Shown: positions 1 through 9,780, counted from the first letter of the stretch. The stretch: DNA of 64,000 nt from Microbacterium sp. 3J1 (GCF_001049495.1 NZ_CDWI01000007.1:124001-188000), one strand, 5' to 3'. The notes: generated by a model from the sequence alone, not told the origin. Made by a program: numbers and translations.

Positions 1-669
1 TCGACGCCGGGCGCGGCGAACCGCGAGCGGGTCGATCCGCTCACCGACCCTGCCCGCAGCCCTGACGTGGAACACATCCCCGCCGATACGAGGACCATCG
101 ACCAGGTGCGCGCCGATCTGCTGACCGACCTGCTGCTCGTTTCCGACCCGAGCGCAGCCAACGGCTCGGGTCTCGACAACATCCACGCACGGATCCAGGT
201 GACCGTCGCCGGCACGACTCTGGCAGGCTGCGACGAGCGTCCGGCGCAGCTCGACGGGCACGGCCCTCTGCACCCCGACGTCGCGCGAGACCTCGCCGGC
301 CGACGCAGCGGCTGGTCGCGGCTGTTCCTCGATCCGACCGGACTGGTCAGAGAGACCGACACGTATACCCCGACAGAGCCGATGCGCCGGTTCCTACGTG
401 CCCGGGATCAGCACTGCCGGTTCCCGGGCTGCCGCATGCCCGTGCATCGAAGTCAGATCGACCACACCTTCGACCACGCCAAAGGAGGGAAGACCGAGAC
501 AGGCAATCTCGCACATCTCTGCGCGACGCATCACGTGCTGAAGCATCCCGACGTCGCCGATGAACACCGCTGGACCGCTCGACAGCTCCCAGACGGCACC
601 ATCGACTGGCTCAGTCCGTTGGGCCGGACCTACCGCGACGCGCCCCGCAGACGGGTGATGTTCATCTAG
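1..669 (+). CDS. HNH endonuclease domain protein (C-terminal part)
   Basis: The reading frame is open from base 1, so the start lies left of the window; the GTG at 67 is internal. The C-terminal half carries an HNH zinc-finger nuclease module: CRFPGC, then a His-Asp pair (SQIDHTFDHAKGG), then NLAHLCATHHVLKH. This arrangement is typical of the large DUF222/HNH (13E12-like) family that is repeated many times in actinobacterial genomes. Substrate and biological role are unknown for most members. It converges on hemL with a 19-bp gap. Confidence 0.85.
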   Translation, partial: STPGAANRERVDPLTDPARSPDVEHIPADTRTIDQVRADLLTDLLLVSDPSAANGSGLDNIHARIQVTVAGTTLAGCDERPAQLDGHGPLHPDVARDLAGRRSGWSRLFLDPTGLVRETDTYTPTEPMRRFLRARDQHCRFPGCRMPVHRSQIDHTFDHAKGGKTETGNLAHLCATHHVLKHPDVADEHRWTARQLPDGTIDWLSPLGRTYRDAPRRRVMFI

Positions 670-688
670 GGCGCAGCAGCGCACTCGC

Positions 689-2029
689 TCAAGGACGGGC
701 GGGAGCAGCTGCGGTTGCGGCCGCGGCTGCTGCTGCGGCCACCGGCAGGGCAGCCTCGATCCGCTGCAATTCTTCCTCCCCGTGCGCGGCGGTGAGGAAC
801 CAGGCCTCGAACACGCTGGGGGGCAGCGCCACACCCTGCTCGCGCATCGCGTGGAAGAAGGGCGCGTACCGGAAGGTCTCCTGCGCCTGCGCCTCGACGT
901 AGTCCCGCGGCGCTGTGGCCCGGAACGACGGGTTGAACAGGCTTCCCGCGTGGGCGACGGCATGGGTGACGCCGGCGTCCGTCAGCGCACGGTCCAGCGC
1001 GAGCGCGACCCGCGCCGCTGCGGCATCGACCGTGGCGTAGACGTCCGGAGTCGCCAGCCGCAACGTCGCGAGTCCCGCAGCGACCGAGAGCGGATTCCCC
1101 GACAGCGTGCCCGCCTGGTAGACGGGGCCCAGCGGCGCGAGCAGATCCATGACGTCCGCACGGCCGCCGAGGGCTGCCAGCGGCATCCCTCCCCCGACGA
1201 CCTTGCCGAAGGTGATGATGTCGGGCAGGTAGTCCTCGCCTCCGGCGGCCTGCAGCCCCCAGAACCCGGCGGGATGCACGCGGAAGCCCGTGAGAACCTC
1301 GTCGAGGATCATCAGTGCACCGTGTGCATGAGCCGTGTCGGCGATGAATCGGTTGAACCCCGGAAGCGGCGCGACGACACCCATGTTGGCGGCCGCAGCC
1401 TCGACGATGACCGCGGCGATCCGCTGGCCGTGCTCGGCGAAGACCGCCTCGAGGGCATCACGGTCGTTGTAGTCGATAACCAGGGTCTGCGCGGCGATCG
1501 GCGCCGGCACACCGGCCGAACCGGGCAGAGCGAGCGTCGCGACGCCCGAGCCCGCCGCGGCCAGCAGCCCGTCCGAGTGGCCGTGATAGTGGCCGGCGAA
1601 CTTCACGAGCAGGTCGCGCCCGGTGGCACCACGCGCGAGACGGATGGCGGTCATCGTCGCCTCCGTGCCCGTCGACACGAGACGCACGCGCTCGACCGGA
1701 CGCACCTCGCCGAACCGCACGCGATCCGCGATCAGGGCGGCGAGCTCCACCTCGCCCTCGGTCGGCGCGCCGAACGACAGTCCGCGCGTCGCGGCCTCCT
1801 GCACGGCGGCGACGATCTCGGGGTGCGCGTGCCCGAGCAGCGCCGGGCCCCACGACGCGACGAGGTCGACGTACTCCGCGCCCGCGGCATCCGTCACCGT
1901 CGCGCCCCGCGCCGACGCGAGGAAGCGAGGGGTGCCGCCTACAGATCCGTAGGCGCGCACGGGCGAGTTCACCCCGCCCGGGATCACCGTGCGTGCGGCG
2001 GAGAACAGGTCGTCGTTGCGGTCGGTCAC
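689..2029 (-). CDS. hemL: glutamate-1-semialdehyde 2,1-aminomutase
   Basis: PLP-dependent class III aminotransferase-fold enzyme converting glutamate-1-semialdehyde to 5-aminolevulinate, the second step of the C5 route begun by HemA at 9781. The protein is 446 residues, close to the usual 430. The N-terminus has the [12 protein letters not shown] signature and the PLP lysine sits in [18 protein letters not shown]. The tail is an alanine-rich extension that looks like a lineage-specific add-on. The start is GTG at 2029, preceded on the coding strand by GAGGAG. It is the last gene of the minus-strand haem cluster, 137 bp after hemB. Confidence 0.96.
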   Translation of the reverse strand: MTDRNDDLFSAARTVIPGGVNSPVRAYGSVGGTPRFLASARGATVTDAAGAEYVDLVASWGPALLGHAHPEIVAAVQEAATRGLSFGAPTEGEVELAALIADRVRFGEVRPVERVRLVSTGTEATMTAIRLARGATGRDLLVKFAGHYHGHSDGLLAAAGSGVATLALPGSAGVPAPIAAQTLVIDYNDRDALEAVFAEHGQRIAAVIVEAAAANMGVVAPLPGFNRFIADTAHAHGALMILDEVLTGFRVHPAGFWGLQAAGGEDYLPDIITFGKVVGGGMPLAALGGRADVMDLLAPLGPVYQAGTLSGNPLSVAAGLATLRLATPDVYATVDAAAARVALALDRALTDAGVTHAVAHAGSLFNPSFRATAPRDYVEAQAQETFRYAPFFHAMREQGVALPPSVFEAWFLTAAHGEEELQRIEAALPVAAAAAAAATAAAPARP

Positions 2030-2135
2030 AGAACTCTCCTCAGTGATGCGCGGACGTCAGCACACCGCTTCCAGGCTAGCCCGCCGACCTGTGCACAGCG
2101 CTCAGAACCCGCTCCCGAGCCGGTCGAGCGTCGCC

Positions 2136-2173
2136 GGCGGTGAGCTGTCAGCAGGGCGGTGCGCTGTCAGCCG
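2136..2173. repeat. 19-bp tandem duplication spanning the hemB stop codon
   Basis: Two nearly identical 19-bp units (GGCGGTGAGCTGTCAGCAG and GGCGGTGCGCTGTCAGCCG) lie head to tail. The inner unit contains the hemB stop codon, and the outer copy repeats it just downstream of the gene. This is one of several such stop-codon duplications in the window. Confidence 0.75.
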
Positions 2174-3144
2174 CGCAGCCAGCGTGCGGCTTCGGTCGCC
2201 CAGTAGCTGAGCACGACATCGGCGCCGGCCCGACGGATCGAGAGCAGCGACTCGAGGATCGACGCGCGACGGTCGATCCAGCCGTTCGCCGCAGCCGCCT
2301 CGATCATCGCGTACTCCCCCGAGACCTGGTACGCCCAGACCGGGATGTCGACGGTGTCCCGCACCTCGCGGAGCACGTCCAGGAAGGCCATCGCGGGCTT
2401 GACCATGACGATGTCGGCGCCCTCCTGCTCATCGACGACCGCCTCGCGCACGCCCTCTCGCCGGTTGCCCGGATCGAGCTGATACGTGCGGCGATCGCCC
2501 TTCAGCTGAGAGTCCACGGCTTCGCGGAACGGCCCGTAAAACGCGCTCGCGTACTTCGCCGCGTACGCCAGCAGCAGGGTGTCGGTGAAGCCTTCGGCGT
2601 CGAGCGCCTGCCGGATCACCGCGACCTGGCCGTCCATCATCCCCGACAGCCCGAGCAGCTGGGACCCGGCGCGCGCCTGCGCGAGCGCCATCGACGCATA
2701 GCGCTCCAGGGTGGCGTCGTTGTCGACCGAGCCGTCGGCGGCGAGGACACCGCAGTGACCGTGATCCGTGAACTCGTCGAGGCACAGATCGGTCTGCACG
2801 ACGAGCGCGTCGCCGACCTCGGCCGCGAGTACCTCGGTCGCGACGTTGAGGATGCCCTTCGGGTCGTCGGCGCCTGACCCCTGGGCGTCGCGCACGGCGG
2901 GGACGCCGAACAGCATCACACCGCCGACACCGGCCTCGGCCGCCTCGGTCGCGACCCCGCGCAGCGAATCCAGGGAATGCTGCGCCACACCGGGCATCGA
3001 GCCGATCGGGCTGGGCTCGGCGATGCCCTCGCGGACGAACAGCGGAAGCACGAGCTGGCGCGGTTCGAGAGAGGTCTCACGCACCAGCCCCCGCACCGCG
3101 GGCGACTGACGCAGCCGGCGAAGACGGACCTCGGGAAAGCTCAC
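2167..3144 (-). CDS. hemB: porphobilinogen synthase (ALA dehydratase)
   Basis: Condenses two 5-aminolevulinate molecules to porphobilinogen in the cytosol. At 325 residues it has normal length. The two active-site lysines are visible in [12 protein letters not shown] and in [13 protein letters not shown] (Schiff-base lysine). The metal loop reads [14 protein letters not shown], so two of the three zinc cysteines are kept and one is Asp, a form I recall from other actinobacteria. The GTG start overlaps the hemD stop as GTGA, implying translational coupling. Confidence 0.96.
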   Translation of the reverse strand: MSFPEVRLRRLRQSPAVRGLVRETSLEPRQLVLPLFVREGIAEPSPIGSMPGVAQHSLDSLRGVATEAAEAGVGGVMLFGVPAVRDAQGSGADDPKGILNVATEVLAAEVGDALVVQTDLCLDEFTDHGHCGVLAADGSVDNDATLERYASMALAQARAGSQLLGLSGMMDGQVAVIRQALDAEGFTDTLLLAYAAKYASAFYGPFREAVDSQLKGDRRTYQLDPGNRREGVREAVVDEQEGADIVMVKPAMAFLDVLREVRDTVDIPVWAYQVSGEYAMIEAAAANGWIDRRASILESLLSIRRAGADVVLSYWATEAARWLRG

Positions 3145-3932
3145 GGCGCCAGCTCGTCTGCCGCATGCGGAAGCGTGAAGCTCGACACCGCGTCGATCAG
3201 CGCGTCGACCGTCTGGCGATCGGCGACGACGGTGATCGGGAGCCCGGCCTTGTCGGCGTCCTTCGCGGTGCGAGGACCGATCGCAGCCAGGAGCGTCTCG
3301 TCGGGGATCTCCGGGAACTGCTCCCGTACCTGGGTCGCGACGGATCCGCTCGTGATGAGGATGGCATTGATGCGGCCGTTCTCGACGTCGCGCTTGATGC
3401 GGTCGGTCACCGGCACGCCCACCGTGCGGTACGCCACGACGCTGTCGACGTCATGGCCTGCCTCCTGCAGCAGCACGCTGAGCACCGGCTTCGCGATCTC
3501 GCTGCGCAGGGCGAGGATGCGGCGAGGCTCGGTCTCGAGGGCGATGAGCTGCTCCGCCATGCCCTCGGCGGAGTTGTCCTCGTCGGGGACCAGCGCGACG
3601 TCGTAGCCGACCGCCTGCAGGGCAGCCGCGGTCGTCTCGCCGACCGCGGCGATCCGCGTCGACCGGGGCACGATCGCCCGGTGGGCGAACATGACGTCCA
3701 CCGTCGTGGCGCTCGTCACCGTCAGCCAGTCGTAGACGCCGTCGGCCAGCTGGGCCAGCGCGACGTCGAGGGCTGCCTGGTCGGTGGTCGGGGCGAAGTT
3801 GATCAGCGGCGCCACCACGGGCACAGCACCCTGGGCGCGCAGGCTCGCCGCGACGCCGTCACCCCACGGCCCGCCACGGGGCACGAGGATTCGCCAGCCG
3901 TCCAGCGGTCGGTCCTGCTTCGAATTCGTCAT
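3141..3932 (-). CDS. hemD: uroporphyrinogen-III synthase
   Basis: 263-residue HemD-family protein that cyclises hydroxymethylbilane to uroporphyrinogen III with inversion of ring D. Sequence conservation in this family is low. The call rests on length, the two-domain alternation of Rossmann-like blocks ([55 protein letters not shown]), and its place between hemC and hemB. ATG overlaps the hemC stop (ATGA), and its own stop overlaps the hemB GTG, so hemC-hemD-hemB are probably co-translated. Confidence 0.93.
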   Translation of the reverse strand: MTNSKQDRPLDGWRILVPRGGPWGDGVAASLRAQGAVPVVAPLINFAPTTDQAALDVALAQLADGVYDWLTVTSATTVDVMFAHRAIVPRSTRIAAVGETTAAALQAVGYDVALVPDEDNSAEGMAEQLIALETEPRRILALRSEIAKPVLSVLLQEAGHDVDSVVAYRTVGVPVTDRIKRDVENGRINAILITSGSVATQVREQFPEIPDETLLAAIGPRTAKDADKAGLPITVVADRQTVDALIDAVSSFTLPHAADELAP

Positions 3933-4942
3933 GAGGAATGCTCTCGGGAAACAAGGTCAGCCGCCCCTTGTTCGAGCAGCCGACGGGCAACACTCAACCC
4001 GAGCTCGCGCGCTGCGTGCATCGGGTCCGCACCATCGGCAGCATCCGCTCCATTGCCACTGCCGTTCCGACGAATATACTCCCCGTTCAGGGCTTCCGTG
4101 ACGTCGAGGCCGATCCGGCGCTCTCCATCGGGGGCGTAGACGACGGATCTGACGCGGATCCCCTCGCCCTCGGATGCCGCGTGCGCGGCCATCGGCGCCT
4201 GACATCCGGCGTCCAGCCCCTCGAGCACCGCGCGCTCGACGGTGACCGCCAGACGTGTGTCCGCATCGTCGAGCTCGGCGAGGGCGGCGAGCAGTTCGTC
4301 GGGTGCGTCCGTCCGCGTCTCCACGGCGAGGGATCCCTGGCCCGGGGCCGTCGGCCACTCGGCGAGACCGAGCTCCTCCCGGCGCAGGGGAGAATCCGAG
4401 CCCAGGCGGGACAGCCCGGCGGCGGCGAGGATCACGGCATCCAGTTCTCCCGAGGCGACGCGCTGCAGTCGCGAGTCGACGTTGCCGCGAAGGTCGACGA
4501 CCTCCGCGTGCGGAGCCCGTCGCCGTACCTGGGCGATGCGCCGAGGCGAGCCGGTGCCGACCTTGCTGCCCGAGCGGAGCTCATGCAGCGGGGTGCCCCC
4601 GCGGGTGATGACCACGTCTCGCGCATCCTCGCGCACGGGGGTCGCCGCGATGACGAGCCCGTCGGGGATCGCCGTGGGCAGGTCCTTGAGCGAGTGGACG
4701 AGGAAGTCGCACTCCCCCGCCAGCAGAGCCTCGCGCAGGCGGGTCGCGAAGATGCCCTGGCCGCCGATCTCCGACAGCGACGCGCGGTTGGTGTCGCCCT
4801 CGCTCGTGATCGGCACGAGCTCGACGCGGCGACCCGAGACCTTCTCGAGCGCTGCGGCGACGTGGCCCGACTGCGCCTGGGCGAGCGCGCTGCGCCTCGT
4901 GCCCAGTCGGATCGGGGTGGACCGGTTGATGGAAGAGCTCAT
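3929..4942 (-). CDS. hemC: hydroxymethylbilane synthase (porphobilinogen deaminase)
   Basis: Polymerises four porphobilinogens into hydroxymethylbilane. The N-terminal LGTRRSALAQAQSGHVAAAL block, the DFLVHSLKDLPT block and the cofactor-binding cysteine motif EGLDAGCQAPMAAHA (dipyrromethane attachment) are all present. At 337 residues it is slightly long because of a Gly/Asp/Ala-rich insertion near residues 290-305 (GNGADAADGADP). The ATG lies 7 bp after the hemQ stop. Confidence 0.96.
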   Translation of the reverse strand: MSSSINRSTPIRLGTRRSALAQAQSGHVAAALEKVSGRRVELVPITSEGDTNRASLSEIGGQGIFATRLREALLAGECDFLVHSLKDLPTAIPDGLVIAATPVREDARDVVITRGGTPLHELRSGSKVGTGSPRRIAQVRRRAPHAEVVDLRGNVDSRLQRVASGELDAVILAAAGLSRLGSDSPLRREELGLAEWPTAPGQGSLAVETRTDAPDELLAALAELDDADTRLAVTVERAVLEGLDAGCQAPMAAHAASEGEGIRVRSVVYAPDGERRIGLDVTEALNGEYIRRNGSGNGADAADGADPMHAARELGLSVARRLLEQGAADLVSREHSS

Positions 4943-4949
4943 GACAGGC

Positions 4950-5627
4950 CTACTGCAGCACGTCCGCGATCTCGTCGAACCGCAGGCGCCGTCCCGTGTA
5001 GAACGGAACCTCCTCCTGCACGTACAGCCGGGCGTCCGTGTAGCGCAGGTCGCGCATGAGGTCGACGAGCTCGGTGACGTCGTCGGCCTCGAGGGGCAGC
5101 AGCCACTCGTAGTCGCCCAGGGCGAAGGCAGCGACCGTGTTCGCGATGACGCCGGTGAACGCGGCGCCCTTGCGACCGTGGTCGGCGAGCATCGCGCGGC
5201 GCTCGGCCTCCGGCGCGAGGTACCACTCCGGCGTGCGCACGAACGGGTACAGGCACAGCCAGCCCTTGGGTTCGACGCCCCGGAGGAAGCCGGGGACGTG
5301 CGCGCGGTTGAACTCGGCGTCGCGGTGCACGCCCATGACGTTCCACACGGGCAGCAGCGACCGCAGCAGCTCGGTGCGGCGCAGGCGTCGCAGCGCCTTC
5401 TGCAGCTCCTCCGCGGTGTCGCCGTGCAGCCAGACCATGAGGTCGGCGTCTGCCTTCAGACCGGAGACGTCGTAGAAGCCTCGCACCGTGACGCCGGAGT
5501 CCTCGATGTACGACACGATCGTCTCGAGCTCTGTCGAATCCGATTCGGTCACTGGGACGTCGGGGTTGCGTCGCCAGACGGCCCAGAGGGTGAAGCCGGA
5601 CGGGTTCTCTTCGCGCTCATCGGACAT
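4950..5627 (-). CDS. hemQ: coproheme decarboxylase HemQ/ChdC (chlorite-dismutase family)
   Basis: Final enzyme of the coproporphyrin-dependent haem route of Gram-positive bacteria: it decarboxylates coprohaem to haem b using peroxide. The 225-residue protein has the actinobacterial ChdC landmarks, including a tyrosine in CLYPFVRTPEWYL (likely the catalytic radical tyrosine) and a candidate proximal histidine in AMLADHGRKG. Its presence means HemG in this window should act on coproporphyrinogen rather than protoporphyrinogen. The ATG is preceded by CAGACT six bases upstream, fitting a leaderless transcript. Confidence 0.95.
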   Translation of the reverse strand: MSDEREENPSGFTLWAVWRRNPDVPVTESDSTELETIVSYIEDSGVTVRGFYDVSGLKADADLMVWLHGDTAEELQKALRRLRRTELLRSLLPVWNVMGVHRDAEFNRAHVPGFLRGVEPKGWLCLYPFVRTPEWYLAPEAERRAMLADHGRKGAAFTGVIANTVAAFALGDYEWLLPLEADDVTELVDLMRDLRYTDARLYVQEEVPFYTGRRLRFDEIADVLQ

Positions 5628-5695
5628 AGGTCCAGTCTGCCCCCTTTGCTGAGTGGTCGCGAACGCGGCAGGATCGCGGACGGTGGCGCCCGCCG

Positions 5696-5977
5696 TCAGC
5701 GGGACAGTGCGCGCGCGATCACCCAGACCGCGCCGCCCACGGTGGCGGCGATCGCGACTGCGGCCGCCACTGCGGCGGCCGGGTTGCGGTCGGCGAAGAT
5801 GCGTGCCTTCGCGGCGGCGCGCTTCGATGCCTTGTCGATGCGCCGAGGGAAGTTGCCCTTGACCTCGATCGCCGCGAGTGCCGCCTTCAGCTCCGCGCGA
5901 GCGGAGTCCCGGGCGTCGACGATTCCTGCGGGGACCGCCGTCTTGGGCAGCGACCGCGTGATGTCAGAGTTGGTCAT
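5696..5977 (-). CDS. DUF3618-type small membrane protein
   Basis: 93-residue protein with a charged helical N-terminal half (DARDSARAELKAALAAIEVKG), a basic segment, then one hydrophobic helix (AAAVAAAVAIAATVGGAVWVIA) near the C-terminus. This layout matches DUF3618, small tail-anchored membrane proteins of actinobacteria with no proven function. The start overlaps the 3' end of the Holin-X-like gene by 14 bp. It is the last of three small membrane genes between hemG and hemQ. Confidence 0.75.
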   Translation of the reverse strand: MTNSDITRSLPKTAVPAGIVDARDSARAELKAALAAIEVKGNFPRRIDKASKRAAAKARIFADRNPAAAVAAAVAIAATVGGAVWVIARALSR

Positions 5978-6371
5978 CGCCGGCCTCCTTCACGATTCGG
6001 ATGTCGTCGCTCACGGCCTGCGCCGGATTCTCACGGGCGAGCACCTTGCGGAACTTCAGGATGCCGAGCAGTGCGAACAGCAGCACGGCGAGGATGAGGA
6101 TGCCGAACACGGCGAGTGCGGACAGCCAGACCGGCCACCACGACGACAGTCCCGCGATCGCGAAGACGAGGATGACGGGCACAGCCCAGAACAGGAAGAA
6201 GAGGGCGACCAGGAACCAGACGGAGCCGATCCCCGCATCCTTCGCCGTCTTCGACACCCACTTCTTCGCCGCATCGACCTCGGCCTTGACCAGGTTGCCG
6301 ATGAGCTCGGGAAGGTCGCCGATGAGCGACAGCAGGCTGTCCTCGGCGCGATCGCGGTATCCGCGGGGCAT
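5964..6371 (-). CDS. Holin-X / phage_holin_3_6-like membrane protein
   Basis: 135 residues beginning MPRGYRDRAEDSLLSL. An amphipathic N-terminal region (ELIGNLVKAEVDAAKKWV) is followed by two adjacent transmembrane segments (about residues 50-70 and 78-100) and a charged tail. This is the pattern of the putative actinobacterial Holin-X family, which despite its name is chromosomal and not linked to prophages. The frame is open further upstream, but the ATG at 6371 sits one base after the stop of the preceding gene (TGAGATG) and is the sensible start. Confidence 0.75.
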   Translation of the reverse strand: MPRGYRDRAEDSLLSLIGDLPELIGNLVKAEVDAAKKWVSKTAKDAGIGSVWFLVALFFLFWAVPVILVFAIAGLSSWWPVWLSALAVFGILILAVLLFALLGILKFRKVLARENPAQAVSDDIRIVKEAGDDQL

Positions 6372-6372
6372 C

Positions 6373-6822
6373 TCAGTCACCAGTCTTCGCGGCGCCGGAG
6401 CCGTTCGCAGAGCCGTCGGCGGAATCGGTACCCGTGGGTGCCGGCTTCTTCGCCTCGGGCTTCTTCGCGGCATCCTTCTTCGCGGCATCCTTCGCCTCGT
6501 CCACGGCATCCTCGGTCGCGTCGACGACGTCCTCAGCGGCCTTGCGGCCCGCTGCCACCGCGGAGTCGAGGCGCTGGCCGGCCGTACCGGTGCCGGTCGC
6601 CGACTTCACGACCTTCTGCACGCCGGTCCAGACGGCGCCGGGAACGGCCGCCGCCTTGTCGCCGATGAAGCCCTTGGCCTTGTCGACCTGCTCCTGGACG
6701 GGGTCCAGGTTCCAGACCTTCAGCCACTGCGTCTTGATCTGCTCGTACCGCGCGCGACCTGCGCGCGATCCGAGGACGTATCCCACGCCGAGTCCTACGA
6801 CGAGTCCGATCTTCCCCTTCAT
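6373..6822 (-). CDS. YtxH-like membrane-anchored Ala/Lys-rich protein
   Basis: 149 residues. The N-terminus has a short glycine-rich hydrophobic segment (GKIGLVVGLGVGYVLGSRAG) followed by RARYEQIKTQWLKVW, typical of YtxH/gas-vesicle-accessory-like proteins. The second half is a low-complexity Ala-Lys-Asp helix (EDVVDATEDAVDEAKDAAKK) like LEA proteins. A GAGGAG-type ribosome site precedes the ATG. It leads the three-gene membrane-protein block downstream of hemG. Function is unknown; stress or envelope association is only a guess. Confidence 0.75.
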   Translation of the reverse strand: MKGKIGLVVGLGVGYVLGSRAGRARYEQIKTQWLKVWNLDPVQEQVDKAKGFIGDKAAAVPGAVWTGVQKVVKSATGTGTAGQRLDSAVAAGRKAAEDVVDATEDAVDEAKDAAKKDAAKKPEAKKPAPTGTDSADGSANGSGAAKTGD

Positions 6823-6983
6823 GGGGTCTCCTCACGTTGTTCCGGTGTGAACGCCCGAGGGCGAACCGGCGGCTCGGCACCGCCTTCCGAGATGTCCAGC
6901 GTAGCCCTGTATGCCGAATTCGGCATCCGATCCGCAGAGGGTTGACAGACCGCCTTCTTTGAGGTTCGCGACCGCCCGGGCAA

Positions 6984-8588
6984 TCAGTCCCAGAGGAGCG
7001 TGCGGCGCAGCCGATCGCTCTCCTCGCGGGCGTCGGGGACGACCTGCGCCAACCCGGTTCCCGCGAGCCAGGCGCCGACCACTGCGAGCCCCGGCACGGC
7101 CTGCACCGCGGCGCGCGCGGCGGCCCGTCGCCCTCCAGAGCCGATGATCGATGCAGGCTGCGACTGCACGAAACGGGAGCGGTGCGATGCGACCAGATCC
7201 TTCTCGGCCAGCGTGACACCGAGCAGAGCGGATGCTTCGCGCAACGCCAGCCGCGCCGCCGCGTCGTCGTCGAGGCCCGTCGTCGCGGCCGGCTCACCCT
7301 GTGCGCCGAAGGAGACGCGCACCACGTGACGCCCTTCGGCGGCGGCCCGCACCCAGTCCCACTTCGCCGTCGAGTGGGTGAGAGCCTTGGCCGTGTGGCT
7401 GCCCGGCACTGTGAGGACTCCGGTGCCGCGCGGAGCGCCGGACAGCGCCGAGGGCGCGAGCAGCAGCGTGACGATCTCGATCTCGGGCGCCTCCGCCCGC
7501 TCGGTGCGGCCGAGCGCGGGCACAGCCGCGGCGAGCAGTTCACGGGCGACGTCCTCCGACGTCGCGAGCACGACCCCGTCCGCCGTCAGCTCGACCTCGT
7601 CCATCGCGGGGCTGTCGCCGTCCTCCGCGCTCGGGTCGGCCACCGCGCTCGGGTCGACCTCCGCGCTCGGGTCGGCCTCCGCCTGCACCGTGACGGTCCA
7701 GCGCGAACCGGATGCCGTGAGTGCCGTGACACCGGTGCGCGTGCGCACCTCGCCGCCGAGCTTCTCGATGTCGGCGATCAGAGCATCGACGAGCACCGCC
7801 ATGCCTCCGTCGAGCCCCTCGACCGCTGCGCCCGGGGCTTTCGCCGCGGCCTTCGACTCGGCCGCGCGCGCCGCGCTCTCGTCGCGCAGCGCCTGCACCG
7901 CCCCCGACAGGGAGCCGACGCTCGTCAGCGCCGAGTTCAGCCCGGGTGCGGCGACGTCCACGTCGACGTCGTCGGGCGAGGCCGAATACACGCCGGTGGT
8001 CACCGGCGCCACGAGTCTGTCCCTGACCTTGGCGCCCATGCGCGACGAGACGAGCTTGCCCAGACTGTGGTTGTGCCCGATCGTCAGCAGCGGACGCACG
8101 CGGTCGAGGTACGCGCGCCACACGCCCGACCATCCGATGATGCGGCGGACGTCCTCCTGGAACGGGTTGCCGGGGATTCCGAGGATCCCGCCGACCGGCA
8201 GCGGCGCCGCGCCGACTCCCGGGATGCCGGCCACCCATGCACTGCCCGCGGCCGGCGCGACGATGCGGTCGCCGAGGCCGAGCTCCTGCACCAGCGCTCG
8301 CACATGACCGCCGCGGGTCGCGTAGCTCTCGGCACCGGCGTCGACGACGACGCCGTCGAGCTCGGCCCGCCGGATCGCGCCGCCCGCGGCATCCGTCGCC
8401 TCCAGCACCGTCACCCGCATGCCCACCTTCACGCACTCCCGCGCGGCGATGAGTCCGCCGACACCGCCTCCGACGACCACGATGTGGAGCTCGGAGGCCC
8501 GCGCGGCGAGCTCGGCCGCAGCAGCCGTGGAGGTCGCGATCGGGACGGAGGCCGGCGCGGAGGCGGGGAGGGCGGACTCTGAGCTCAT
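6984..8588 (-). CDS. hemG: coproporphyrinogen III oxidase, FAD-dependent (HemY/HemG type)
   Basis: FAD flavoprotein of the protoporphyrinogen oxidase family; alongside HemQ it should oxidise coproporphyrinogen III (CgoX). The dinucleotide fold is at the N-terminus (IVVVGGGVGGLIAARE, then VLEATDAAGGAIRR). The C-terminus has the family FAD-contact segment (GLAVVGAWLAGTGLAQVV). I start it at ATG 8588 (534 aa); an in-frame GTG at 8612 would add eight residues. Oddity: an 18-bp unit repeated three times inserts an acidic DPSAE-type peptide around residue 310. Confidence 0.93.
   Translation of the reverse strand: MSSESALPASAPASVPIATSTAAAAELAARASELHIVVVGGGVGGLIAARECVKVGMRVTVLEATDAAGGAIRRAELDGVVVDAGAESYATRGGHVRALVQELGLGDRIVAPAAGSAWVAGIPGVGAAPLPVGGILGIPGNPFQEDVRRIIGWSGVWRAYLDRVRPLLTIGHNHSLGKLVSSRMGAKVRDRLVAPVTTGVYSASPDDVDVDVAAPGLNSALTSVGSLSGAVQALRDESAARAAESKAAAKAPGAAVEGLDGGMAVLVDALIADIEKLGGEVRTRTGVTALTASGSRWTVTVQAEADPSAEVDPSAVADPSAEDGDSPAMDEVELTADGVVLATSEDVARELLAAAVPALGRTERAEAPEIEIVTLLLAPSALSGAPRGTGVLTVPGSHTAKALTHSTAKWDWVRAAAEGRHVVRVSFGAQGEPAATTGLDDDAAARLALREASALLGVTLAEKDLVASHRSRFVQSQPASIIGSGGRRAAARAAVQAVPGLAVVGAWLAGTGLAQVVPDAREESDRLRRTLLWD
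7624..7677. repeat. in-frame 18-bp triplet repeat inside hemG
   Basis: Three 18-bp units, each containing CCGCGCTCGGGTCG, with one or two differences between copies. They encode the acidic repeats ADPSAE, VDPSAV, ADPSAE. Copy number can change without shifting the frame. Confidence 0.8.
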
Positions 8589-8651
8589 GCTCTCGATTCT
8601 TCCATCCGGCACCGGACGCCGCCTCGACGCACGCAGGGAGAAAAGCCTTGC

Positions 8652-8687
8652 GAGCGGCTCGAGCGGCTTCAGCGGCTCGAGCGGCTC
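8652..8687. repeat. 9-bp tandem repeat at the hemE stop codon
   Basis: Four head-to-tail 9-bp units (GAGCGGCTC, GAGCGGCTT, CAGCGGCTC, GAGCGGCTC). The last unit runs into the hemE stop codon at 8686-8688. It lies in the 97-bp gap between hemE and hemG. Confidence 0.75.
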
Positions 8688-9708
8688 AGATCGAGTGGAC
8701 GAGTTCGACGATGCGCGTGAGCTGATCGGGGTCGGTCTCGGGCGGAACGCCGTGTCCGAGGTTCACGATGTGGCCGCGGGCGGCGCGACCGCGCTCGACC
8801 ACGTCACGCACGTGCGCCTCGAGCACCGACCAGGGAGCCGAGAGCAGCGCGGGATCGATGTTGCCCTGCACCGTGACGTCGGGTCCGAGGATGCGCGCAG
8901 CCTCGTCGAGGGGCAGTCGCCAGTCGACACCGACACCGTCGGCGATGCCGTCGAGGCGCATGTCCGCGAGGAAGGGCCCGGTGCCGACACCGAAATGGAT
9001 GGTCGGCAGCCCGATCCCCTCGAGCGCCGCGCGGGAGTGCGGCGCGACGAACGCGCGGTAGTCGGCGGTGCTGAGCGACCCGGCCCACGAATCGAAGAGC
9101 TGGACGACCGATGCTCCCGCGTAGCGCTGCGTCTCGAGGAACCGGCGCGAGACGAGGGCCAGCCATCCGGCGAGACGATGCCACGAGTCGGGATCGGCGT
9201 GCATCATGGCGCGTGCGCGAAGGTGCTCCTTCGACGGACCGCCCTCGACGAGGTACGCGGCGAGCGTGAACGGCGCCCCGGCGAAGCCGATCAGGGGGAC
9301 GTCGCCGAGTTCGGCGGTGACGAGACGGACGGCCTCGGCGATCGCCTCGCCGTCGAGGGAGGCGGGATCGATCGCCGTGATGCGGTCGACGTCGGCCGCC
9401 GTGCGCACCGGGTTCGCGAACACGGGACCGCGGCCGGGCTCGATCTCGACGTCGACGCCCGCGAGGCGCAGCGGGATCACGATGTCGCTGAAGAACACCG
9501 CCGCATCCACGCCGTGGCGGCGCACGGGCTGCAGCGTGATCTCCGCCGCGAGGTCGGGCGTGAGGCAGGCGTCGAGCATCCTCGTGCCCACGCGCAGCTC
9601 GCGGTACTCGGGCAGCGACCTGCCGGCCTGGCGCATGAACCACACGGGGGCGTGCTCGGGGCGGGAGCCGGCGAGGGCGCGCAGCAGCGGAGCGTCGGAG
9701 AGAGCCAT
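8686..9708 (-). CDS. hemE: uroporphyrinogen decarboxylase
   Basis: Decarboxylates uroporphyrinogen III to coproporphyrinogen III, the substrate of HemG here. The 340-residue product carries the family signatures [25 protein letters not shown] (catalytic Asp) and [18 protein letters not shown]. The open frame continues far upstream, antisense to hemA, but ATG 9708 has a GGAGG ribosome site eight bases upstream and gives normal length. It heads the minus-strand haem cluster and is divergent from hemA across 72 bp. Confidence 0.96.
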   Translation of the reverse strand: MALSDAPLLRALAGSRPEHAPVWFMRQAGRSLPEYRELRVGTRMLDACLTPDLAAEITLQPVRRHGVDAAVFFSDIVIPLRLAGVDVEIEPGRGPVFANPVRTAADVDRITAIDPASLDGEAIAEAVRLVTAELGDVPLIGFAGAPFTLAAYLVEGGPSKEHLRARAMMHADPDSWHRLAGWLALVSRRFLETQRYAGASVVQLFDSWAGSLSTADYRAFVAPHSRAALEGIGLPTIHFGVGTGPFLADMRLDGIADGVGVDWRLPLDEAARILGPDVTVQGNIDPALLSAPWSVLEAHVRDVVERGRAARGHIVNLGHGVPPETDPDQLTRIVELVHSI

Positions 9709-9768
9709 GCCTCCATCCTCCCATCCGCCGGTTATGAGTCCGCGGAGACGACGTGCGCGAACGACCGG

Positions 9769-9780
9769 TAGAATCGATCT
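9769..9780 (+). promoter_or_regulatory. leaderless-type promoter of hemA
   Basis: A -10 box TAGAAT (9769-9774) is followed by exactly six bases and then the GTG start of hemA. Initiation about seven bases after the -10 would put the transcript's first base on the start codon, so the mRNA should be leaderless. No convincing -35 or Shine-Dalgarno sequence is visible. Confidence 0.6.
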
